DNA from: an uncultured Lachnospiraceae bacterium | GTDB lineage: Bacteria; Bacillota; Clostridia; Lachnospirales; Lachnospiraceae | DNA: 12,084 nt | Assembly: GCA_958405355.1 (NCBI GenBank) | Contig: CATYEA010000036.1 | Location: 1-12,084 of the forward strand | Reading direction: 5' to 3' | Part shown: positions 5,899 through 12,084 of the stretch, one piece after another | Layout of the letters: each line of letters starts with the position of its first letter | Position numbering within the stretch: the first letter of the stretch is position 1 | Program-made: the position numbers and the translations under genes | The notes under the pieces: model-generated | Database searches by the model: none | The model's input: the letters and a program-made list of their open reading frames with translations, nothing else | What the model was told of the DNA's origin: nothing

Positions 5899-8173
5899 AT
5901 CTGTAGGACAGCCTGTGCGTAAAAAAGATGCGATGCAGCTGCTTTTGGGAAAACCGGTCTATGTGGATGATATGACGCCGTCCAATGCGCTGGTCGTAAA
6001 GGTTCTCAGAAGTCCTCATGCCCATGCGCTGATCGAAGATATTAAAATGGATGCGGCATTGAAAGTGCCGGGGATTGAGGGAATTTATACCTATAAAGAT
6101 GTTCCTCAGAAACGATTTACCATGGCAGGCCAGACATATCCTGAGGCATCTCCTTATGACCGGCTTTTACTGGATCAGAGGGTCCGCTTCGTGGGAGATG
6201 CGGTAGCCATCGTTGCCGGAGAGACAGAAAAGGCGGTTGATAAAGCTTTGAAATTGCTGAAGGTCACCTATCAGGTGCTGGAACCGGTCCTGGATTTTCG
6301 GACGGCAAAGGATAATCCGATTTTAGTCCATCCGGAGGATAACTGGCGTTCACTTTGCCCGGTTGGTGCAGATAATCAAAGAAATCTTTGCGCCAGTGAA
6401 GTATCGGGAGAGGGAGATGTGGAGGCGGTTTTTGCCGATTGTGACGAGATTGTGGAGCATACCTATCATGTCAAAGCCTGTCAGCAGGCTATGATGGAGA
6501 CTTTCCGTACCTACACGGAAATTGACCGTTATGGACGGCTTCATGTCATCAGTTCGACACAGATCGTATTTCATTGCCGTCGTATCATTGCCAATGCTCT
6601 GGATATTCCGAAGTCCATGGTCCGGGTGGAAAAACCACGGATCGGCGGCGGTTTTGGTGCAAAACAGACGGTCATTGCGGAAGTATATCCGGCCTTTGTC
6701 ACATGGAAAACAAAACGTCCGGCAAAGATGATCTATACAAGATATGAAAGCCAGATTGCCGCTTCACCCCGTCATGAAATGGAAGTCCATGTAAAACTTG
6801 GCGCTTCTAAAGAAGGAAAAATCCGTGCACTGGATGTTTATACCCTGTCTAATACAGGGGCATTTGGTGAGCATGGACCGACGACGGTCGGCCTGTCCGG
6901 TCATAAATCTATTCCGCTTTACACCGGAGGTCTGGAAGCTCATCGCTTTAGCTACGACGTGGTCTATACCAATGTCCAGTCGGCCGGAGCTTATCGGGGA
7001 TATGGTGCGACACAGGGATTGTTTGCTGTGGAGAGTGCGGTCAATGAACTGGCTGACCGCCTGAACATGGACCCGATCGCGCTTCGGGAGAAAAATATTG
7101 TCCGTGAGGGTATGGTCATGCCGGCCTATTATGGTGAGAAGGCCAATGCCTGTGCTCTGGACCGTTGTATAGAAAAATGCCGGGAGCTGTTCCGCTGGGA
7201 CGAAAAATTCCAGGTGAGGGACATGGGGAACGGCAAAGTGCGTGCCGCCGGTATGGCGCTGGCCATGCAGGGGTCGTCCATTTCTGGTGTGGATGTAGGA
7301 TCAGCCACTATGAAGCTGGGCGATGAAGGATTTTATATTCTGCTCATCGGGGCTGCGGATATGGGAACGGGCTGTGATACGATTCTGGCCCAGATGGCTG
7401 CTGAATGTATGGAATGTTCGGTGGATGAGATCGCAGTATTTGGAGCGGATACGGATGTTTCACCTTATGATTCCGGGTCTTACGCTTCCTCGACAACCTA
7501 TTTAACGGGAAAGGCCGTAGAGTCAGCCTGTGAAGAGTTAAAGAACAACATGTGCAGGATTGCCGCAGGCATGATGGATTGTGATATAGATGATGTGGAA
7601 TTTACCGGTGACGGTGTAAGAAAGCTGGATGGCAGCGGTTTTGTATCCAGATTTGATATTGCCACCAAATCCATGATGTTCAATAACGTGAACGTCCAGA
7701 CAACAGCAACGAAAAGTTCGCCGATATCACCGCCGCCGTTTATGGCCGGTATGGTGGAAATCGAGCTGGATAAGGAGACGGGAAAGGTCGATATACTGGA
7801 TTATGTCGCTGTGGTGGACTGCGGAACTCCGATCAATCCAAATCTGGCCCGGATTCAGGCCGAAGGCGGTCTGGTACAGGGTATTGGCATGGCGCTCTAT
7901 GAGAACGTGACCTATCAGCCTTCCGGAAGGATTGCAGAGAATTCTTTTATGCAGTATAAGGTTCCGACCCGTCTGGATATGGGGCATCTGAAGGTGGAAT
8001 TTGAATCCAGTTATGAGCCGACAGGGCCTTTCGGGGCGAAATCCATCGGTGAAATCGTTATTAACACACCGGCTCCGGCGCTGGCGCATGCGATTTATAA
8101 AGCAACCGGAGTATGGCACCGTACATTGCCGATCACTCCGGAGAAAATACTTATGGGGCTTGCAGATGAATAA
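5882..8173 (+). CDS. Xanthine dehydrogenase-family hydroxylase, molybdopterin-binding subunit
   Basis: This 763-residue catalytic subunit hydroxylates an aromatic heterocycle, most likely a purine, at a molybdopterin centre using water-derived oxygen. The N-terminal a/b hammerhead domain spans about 20-130 (GKPVYVDD, LRSPHAHA, VRFVGDAVA); the cofactor domains follow. Visible cofactor and active-site motifs are STQ (Gln227), GGGFGAKQ (255-262), SPRHEM (Arg297), AYRGYGATQ (370-378), GAADMGTGCDT and GAKSIGE with the catalytic base Glu724. By alignment in mind with bovine XDH, Gln262 replaces Glu802, Arg297 matches Arg880, Tyr374 replaces Phe914 and Glu724 matches Glu1261. This is the XdhA-like pattern rather than the aldehyde oxidase pattern. 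There is no in-frame UGA, so any selenium would be a labile cofactor ligand, not selenocysteine. It is preceded by permease, FAD and 2Fe-2S genes and overlaps mocA by 8 bases. Nicotinate or another heterocycle remains possible. Confidence 0.93.
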   Translation: MSRNFKSVGQPVRKKDAMQLLLGKPVYVDDMTPSNALVVKVLRSPHAHALIEDIKMDAALKVPGIEGIYTYKDVPQKRFTMAGQTYPEASPYDRLLLDQRVRFVGDAVAIVAGETEKAVDKALKLLKVTYQVLEPVLDFRTAKDNPILVHPEDNWRSLCPVGADNQRNLCASEVSGEGDVEAVFADCDEIVEHTYHVKACQQAMMETFRTYTEIDRYGRLHVISSTQIVFHCRRIIANALDIPKSMVRVEKPRIGGGFGAKQTVIAEVYPAFVTWKTKRPAKMIYTRYESQIAASPRHEMEVHVKLGASKEGKIRALDVYTLSNTGAFGEHGPTTVGLSGHKSIPLYTGGLEAHRFSYDVVYTNVQSAGAYRGYGATQGLFAVESAVNELADRLNMDPIALREKNIVREGMVMPAYYGEKANACALDRCIEKCRELFRWDEKFQVRDMGNGKVRAAGMALAMQGSSISGVDVGSATMKLGDEGFYILLIGAADMGTGCDTILAQMAAECMECSVDEIAVFGADTDVSPYDSGSYASSTTYLTGKAVESACEELKNNMCRIAAGMMDCDIDDVEFTGDGVRKLDGSGFVSRFDIATKSMMFNNVNVQTTATKSSPISPPPFMAGMVEIELDKETGKVDILDYVAVVDCGTPINPNLARIQAEGGLVQGIGMALYENVTYQPSGRIAENSFMQYKVPTRLDMGHLKVEFESSYEPTGPFGAKSIGEIVINTPAPALAHAIYKATGVWHRTLPITPEKILMGLADE

Positions 8174-8735
8174 ACATATAATCTATTTGGCGGCTGGCAA
8201 CAGCCGCCGTTTTGGTTCGAATAAACTTTTATATAAATACGAGGGAAAGCCTTTATTTCGGCATGGTCTGGATATGTTGACAGATTTTTGCCATAACCGC
8301 CCGGACTGTGAGTTGACGGTGGTATCCCAGTATCCGGAAATTTTAGAACAGGTAAAGGCTGAGGGGGTCCGGGCCGTATACAGCCCGGACAGTCCAAAGG
8401 GCATATCCTATACCATTAAAGCGGCCATACAGGCACTTCCAAATCTGCGGGAAGAGGATTTTATCCTCTTTGTTGTGGCAGACCAGCCTTATTTGACCAG
8501 ACATACGCTGGAAAAGATATTGTCATATGCCAGACCCGGCGTTCAGACCGTATCTGCAGCTTATGGGGAGAGACCGGGAAACCCGGTACTGTTTTCGGCG
8601 CGGCTTGTGCCGGAACTTATGAAACTTCAGGGAGATGAAGGCGGTCGGAAGGTTCTGCAGAAGCAAGAGTGTATTTATGTTCAGGCAGAAAATGAATATG
8701 AATTGTTTGATATAGATACGCCTTTTATGTTATGA
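8166..8735 (+). CDS. mocA: MocA/YgfJ-family molybdopterin cytidylyltransferase
   Basis: This 189-residue nucleotidyltransferase of the MobA/MocA superfamily should attach CMP to molybdopterin, making the cytosine-dinucleotide cofactor used by this hydroxylase class. The nucleotide-binding loop is LAAGNSRRFGSNKLL (8-22) with Arg15 and Lys20. The metal-binding motif is VVADQP (103-108, Asp106), the substrate loop is RPGNPVLF (136-143) and the C-terminal metal motif is DIDTP (182-186). The protein ends only three residues later, slightly short but complete. ATG 8166 overlaps the molybdenum subunit stop (ATGAATAA) and has only a weak ribosome site, so translation is probably coupled. The reading frame is open upstream to 8001, but that part is antagonistic to the well-conserved end of the preceding gene. 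Placement last in the hydroxylase operon matches the YgfJ-type maturation gene of SDMH clusters. Specificity for CTP over GTP is inferred from context. Confidence 0.92.
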   Translation: MNKHIIYLAAGNSRRFGSNKLLYKYEGKPLFRHGLDMLTDFCHNRPDCELTVVSQYPEILEQVKAEGVRAVYSPDSPKGISYTIKAAIQALPNLREEDFILFVVADQPYLTRHTLEKILSYARPGVQTVSAAYGERPGNPVLFSARLVPELMKLQGDEGGRKVLQKQECIYVQAENEYELFDIDTPFML

Positions 8736-8736
8736 T
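8707..8736 (+). promoter_or_regulatory. Possible dnaE promoter within the 3' end of mocA
   Basis: TTGATA (8707-8712) and TATGAT (8731-8736), each one mismatch from consensus, are 18 bases apart. Transcription would start near 8743, about 48 bases before the dnaE ATG. The 55-base gap after mocA shows no terminator hairpin, so readthrough from the hydroxylase operon is also possible. Confidence 0.35.
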
Positions 8737-8777
8737 AATAATGTTGGTAGAAAATGGCGAATAATTGATAAATAATA

Positions 8778-8783
8778 AAGGTG
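8778..8783 (+). promoter_or_regulatory. Ribosome binding site AAGGTG for dnaE
   Basis: AAGGTG lies 7 bases before the ATG at 8791. The ATG begins the conserved PHP-domain N-terminus, so the start is well supported. Confidence 0.6.
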
Positions 8784-8790
8784 ATATTGA

Positions 8791-11700
8791 ATGGCATTTA
8801 CCCATTTGCATGTGCATACGGAATACAGTCTGCTGGATGGTTCCAATAAAATTAAAGAGATGGTGGCCCGGATCAAAGAGTTGGGCATGGACAGTATAGC
8901 GATTACAGACCACGGTGTCATGTATGGCGTTATTGATTTTTATAAAGCGGCGACGGCTGCGGGCATCCGGCCGATCATTGGCTGTGAAGTCTACGTGACG
9001 CCGAAGTCCCGTTTTGACAAAGCGGGCCAGCAGGATAATAAATATAATCATCTGGTGCTTCTGGCCGAGAATAATACAGGATATCATAATTTAATGAAAT
9101 TGGTTTCCAGAGGCTTTACGGAGGGATTTTACTACAAACCGAGGGTGGATATGGAAGTACTTCGGGAATATCATGAGGGGATTATTGCGCTCAGCGCCTG
9201 CCTGGCCGGAATTGTGCCTGAATATATTCAAAAAGGGCTTTACGAGGATGCCAAGCTGAAAGCATTGGAACTGGAAGAAGTTTTCGGTAAGGGAAATTTC
9301 TTCCTGGAGCTTCAGGACCATGGCATTGCAGCCCAGAAGACGGTTAACCAGAGCCTTCTGCGGATGAGTGAAGAGACAGGTATTGAATTGGTGGCGACCA
9401 ATGATATCCACTACACCTATGCGGAAGATGAAAAACCCCACGATATTCTGCTCTGTATTCAGACAGGAAAAAAGGTGGCTGACGAAGAACGTATGCGTTA
9501 TGAGGGCGGCCAGTATTATATTAAATCAGAAGAAGAGATGCGCAAACTTTTTCCATATGCGAAGCAGGCCTGTGATAATACCCATAAAATTGCGGAGCGC
9601 TGCCATGTGGATATTGAATTTGGAAAATATAAGCTGCCGGAATTTCCGGTTCCGGAAGGCTATGATGCCTGGAGCTATTTAAATAAATTGACCTGGGATG
9701 GTCTGGAGAGACGTTATGAACATCCCGACGATACATTGAAAGAACGGCTGGAATATGAACTTTCCACCATTAAAAATATGGGTTTTGTGGATTATTTCCT
9801 AATCGTATGGGATTTTATTCACTACGCCAAGAGTCAGGGCATTGCTGTGGGACCGGGACGTGGTTCTGCGGCGGGCAGTCTGGTATCCTACTGTCTTGAG
9901 ATTACGGACCTGGACCCGATCAAGTACAGTCTCCTTTTTGAACGTTTCTTAAATCCAAACCGGGTGACCATGCCCGATATTGACGTGGATTTCTGTTTTG
10001 AACGGCGTCAGGAAGTCATTGACTATGTTGTTGAAAAATACGGCAAGGATCGGGTGGTCCAGATTGTGACCTTTGGTACAATGGCGGCCCGGGGTGTTAT
10101 CCGTGATGTGGGACGGGTGTTGGATCTTCCATATGCCCAGGTGGATACGGTGGCGAAAATGATTCCGTCCGAGCTGAATATTACAATCGAATCTGCTCTG
10201 AGAAAAAATCCGGAGCTGAAAAAGACTTACGATACGGATCCGGTGATTCATGAACTTATCGATATGTCTAAACGTCTGGAAGGACTTCCGAGACATACTT
10301 CCACCCATGCGGCCGGTGTTGTGATCAGTCCGAAAGCGGTGGATGAATTTGTACCTCTTTCGAGAGGTGTGGATGACTGCGTGACTACCCAGTTTACGAT
10401 GACCACATTGGAAGAGCTTGGACTTTTGAAGATGGACTTTTTAGGCCTTCGGACGCTGACGGTCATTCAGAATGCAGTAAATCTCATTAACCGCCATCGG
10501 GAAGAACCGCTGAACATGCACGATATCGACTATGATGATGCAAAGGTCTATGAAATGATCGCTTCCGGCAAGACGGAAGGTGTGTTCCAGTTGGAAAGCG
10601 CCGGAATGAAGAGTTTCATGAAGGAATTGAAGCCGTCCAGTCTGGAAGATATTATTGCGGGAATTTCCCTTTACCGTCCGGGACCGATGGATTTTATTCC
10701 GAAATATATCAAAGGAAAACAAAATCAGTCTTCGATTGTCTATGATTGCCCGGAACTGGAAGAAATTCTGGCCCCGACCTATGGCTGTATCGTCTATCAG
10801 GAACAGGTTATGCAGATCGTTATGAAGCTGGCCGGTTATGATCTGGGACGAAGTGATCTGGTGCGCCGTGCCATGTCCAAGAAAAAAGCGGATGTTATGG
10901 CAAAGGAACGGGAATACTTCGTTTATGGAAATAAAGACCTGAATGTGCCGGGATGTATCGCCCGGGGCATTGATGAGCGGGTGGCAAATAAAATTTTCGA
11001 TGATATGACAGATTTTGCCAAATATGCCTTTAATAAATCCCATGCGGCAGCTTATACCATCGTATCTTATCAGACAGCCTGGTTAAAATATTACTATCCT
11101 GTGGAATTTATGGCGGCTTTGATGACATCGGTCATTGATTTTCCGACGAAGGTGGCCGAATATATTATGGAATGCCGGAAAATGGATATCAAGATTCTTC
11201 CGCCGGATATTAATGAGGGCGAGAGAGATTTCTCCGTATCGGGCGGAAATATCCGTTATGCCCTGTCGGCGATTAAAAGTGTGGGACGTTCGGTCATCGA
11301 CAATATTGTCAGTGAGCGGCAGGAACATGGTCCATTTGTCAGCCTGAAGGATTTTATCGAGCGTTTATCCGGCAAGGAAGTAAATAAGCGGACCGTAGAA
11401 AGTTTTATTAAATCCGGCGCCATGGACGGACTTCATGCGACGAGACGCCAGCTCATGATGGTCTATGTCCAGGTAATGGATCAGGTGAATCAGGAGCGTA
11501 AAAAGTCCATGACCGGACAGATGAGTCTGTTTGATTTTGTGTCTGATGAAGAAAAAGCGGAATTTGATGTGCATTATCCGAATGTGGGTGAATATGATAA
11601 AGAATTAAAGCTGGCTTTTGAAAAGGAAGTACTCGGTGTTTACATCAGCGGCCATCCGCTGGAGGAGTATGCAAAGTTCCTGATGAAAAATGTGACGGCG

Positions 11701-12084
11701 GTAACTACGGATTTCTATGTGGACGATGAAACCGGAGAAAGCCGGGTAAGGGATAATCAGAATGTCATCATTGGCGGTATGATCACTTCAAAAACGGTGA
11801 AAGTGACGAAAAACAACAAGCTGATGGCATTTATTTCTCTGGAAGATCTGGTGGGTACTGTGGAGGTCCTTATTTTCCCGAATGATTATGAACGTCATCA
11901 GAAATATCTGGTGGAGGACCAGAAAGTATATATCCGGGGAAGGGTTTCGGCTTCAGAAGACCAGCAGGCCAAGCTGATCTGTGAGAAGATCATTCCTTTT
12001 GACGAGATTCCAAAGGAAATATGGATCAAGTTTGACAATAAGGAAGCCTATATGCAGAGAGAACAGGAATTGTACCGGATGCTG
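8791..12084 (+). CDS. dnaE: DNA polymerase III alpha subunit DnaE, 3' partial
   Basis: This is a replicative C-family DNA polymerase. 1098 codons are visible with no stop; relatives are about 1150-1170 residues, so roughly 50-70 are missing beyond the right edge. The N-terminal PHP domain has HLHVHTEYS (5-13), TDHG (39-42), SACLAG and the NDIHY motif, so its metal site looks intact. The polymerase core has GPGRGSAAG (354-362), PDIDVDF with catalytic Asp398 and Asp400, and the third Asp549 in KMDFLGLRT. Fingers follow with SLYRPGPMDFIP and FNKSHAAAY. An internal beta-clamp binding motif, QMSLF, is at 910-914, and an OB-fold starts near 991 (VIIGGMITSKTV). This order (PHP, palm, fingers, HhH, OB) marks DnaE rather than PolC. 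It is a housekeeping gene with no link in function to the upstream cluster. It shares strand with it, and no strong terminator separates them. Confidence 0.96.
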   Translation, partial: MAFTHLHVHTEYSLLDGSNKIKEMVARIKELGMDSIAITDHGVMYGVIDFYKAATAAGIRPIIGCEVYVTPKSRFDKAGQQDNKYNHLVLLAENNTGYHNLMKLVSRGFTEGFYYKPRVDMEVLREYHEGIIALSACLAGIVPEYIQKGLYEDAKLKALELEEVFGKGNFFLELQDHGIAAQKTVNQSLLRMSEETGIELVATNDIHYTYAEDEKPHDILLCIQTGKKVADEERMRYEGGQYYIKSEEEMRKLFPYAKQACDNTHKIAERCHVDIEFGKYKLPEFPVPEGYDAWSYLNKLTWDGLERRYEHPDDTLKERLEYELSTIKNMGFVDYFLIVWDFIHYAKSQGIAVGPGRGSAAGSLVSYCLEITDLDPIKYSLLFERFLNPNRVTMPDIDVDFCFERRQEVIDYVVEKYGKDRVVQIVTFGTMAARGVIRDVGRVLDLPYAQVDTVAKMIPSELNITIESALRKNPELKKTYDTDPVIHELIDMSKRLEGLPRHTSTHAAGVVISPKAVDEFVPLSRGVDDCVTTQFTMTTLEELGLLKMDFLGLRTLTVIQNAVNLINRHREEPLNMHDIDYDDAKVYEMIASGKTEGVFQLESAGMKSFMKELKPSSLEDIIAGISLYRPGPMDFIPKYIKGKQNQSSIVYDCPELEEILAPTYGCIVYQEQVMQIVMKLAGYDLGRSDLVRRAMSKKKADVMAKEREYFVYGNKDLNVPGCIARGIDERVANKIFDDMTDFAKYAFNKSHAAAYTIVSYQTAWLKYYYPVEFMAALMTSVIDFPTKVAEYIMECRKMDIKILPPDINEGERDFSVSGGNIRYALSAIKSVGRSVIDNIVSERQEHGPFVSLKDFIERLSGKEVNKRTVESFIKSGAMDGLHATRRQLMMVYVQVMDQVNQERKKSMTGQMSLFDFVSDEEKAEFDVHYPNVGEYDKELKLAFEKEVLGVYISGHPLEEYAKFLMKNVTAVTTDFYVDDETGESRVRDNQNVIIGGMITSKTVKVTKNNKLMAFISLEDLVGTVEVLIFPNDYERHQKYLVEDQKVYIRGRVSASEDQQAKLICEKIIPFDEIPKEIWIKFDNKEAYMQREQELYRML

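Noticed and set aside
8001..8165. Upstream in-frame extension of mocA
   Set aside because: It overlaps the conserved C-terminus of the molybdenum subunit; the recognisable MocA fold starts at MNKHIIYLAAG (8166).
5882..8173. Selenocysteine coding (UGA readthrough) in the hydroxylase
   Set aside because: No in-frame UGA interrupts any subunit. In this enzyme class selenium is a labile cofactor ligand, not selenocysteine.
10441..11043. Long minus-strand reading frame of 200 codons, and others antisense at 3735-4157, 7727-8119 and 350-724
   Set aside because: They lie opposite strongly conserved coding sequence (dnaE, permease, molybdenum subunit, desulfurase), have low-complexity unfamiliar translations and no ribosome sites. 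They are shadows of the + strand genes.
1..12084. CRISPR arrays, tRNA/rRNA genes, insertion sequences, attachment sites
   Set aside because: No repeat-spacer pattern, tRNA-like clover leaf, transposase or terminal inverted repeats were seen on either strand.

Overview
The window looks like chromosomal DNA of an anaerobic Firmicute, most likely Clostridia and probably Lachnospiraceae. The reasons are the strong AGGAGG-type ribosome sites, moderate GC, tightly packed co-directional genes, a clostridial-type DnaE, and a gene set known as the selenium-dependent molybdenum hydroxylase (SDMH) system. All ten genes read on the + strand and almost every base is coding. No stretch longer than about 85 bases lacks a gene.

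Region 1 (2-3113) is a maturation block: a cysteine desulfurase-like PLP enzyme (5' end outside the window), a small DUF3343 protein (putative S/Se carrier), an XdhC/CoxI-family cofactor chaperone with an unusual domain order, and YqeB. Region 2 (3114-3198) is a short intergenic gap with a clear SigA-type promoter whose -10 box sits inside a perfect 8-bp inverted repeat. Region 3 (3199-8735) is the structural block: an NCS2 purine permease, then the FAD, 2Fe-2S and molybdopterin subunits of a three-subunit xanthine dehydrogenase-family hydroxylase, then a MocA/YgfJ-type molybdopterin cytidylyltransferase. From the FAD gene to mocA, each gene overlaps the next. Region 4 (8791 to the end) is dnaE, the DNA polymerase III alpha subunit, cut by the right edge.

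Together, regions 1 and 3 can be read as one pathway. The permease imports a purine, probably xanthine, hypoxanthine or urate. The hydroxylase oxidises it at a molybdenum centre and passes electrons through two 2Fe-2S clusters to FAD. MocA makes the cytosine-dinucleotide form of the cofactor. The desulfurase, DUF3343 protein, XdhC and YqeB probably install the terminal sulfur or selenium ligand. The selenium claim rests on family context: selD and yqeC are not in the window.

The system itself is a known type. The points most worth a second look are the XdhC architecture, the palindromic operator over the permease promoter, the active-site residue set of the molybdenum subunit, the DUF3343 protein, and the position of this accessory cluster directly upstream of the housekeeping gene dnaE.
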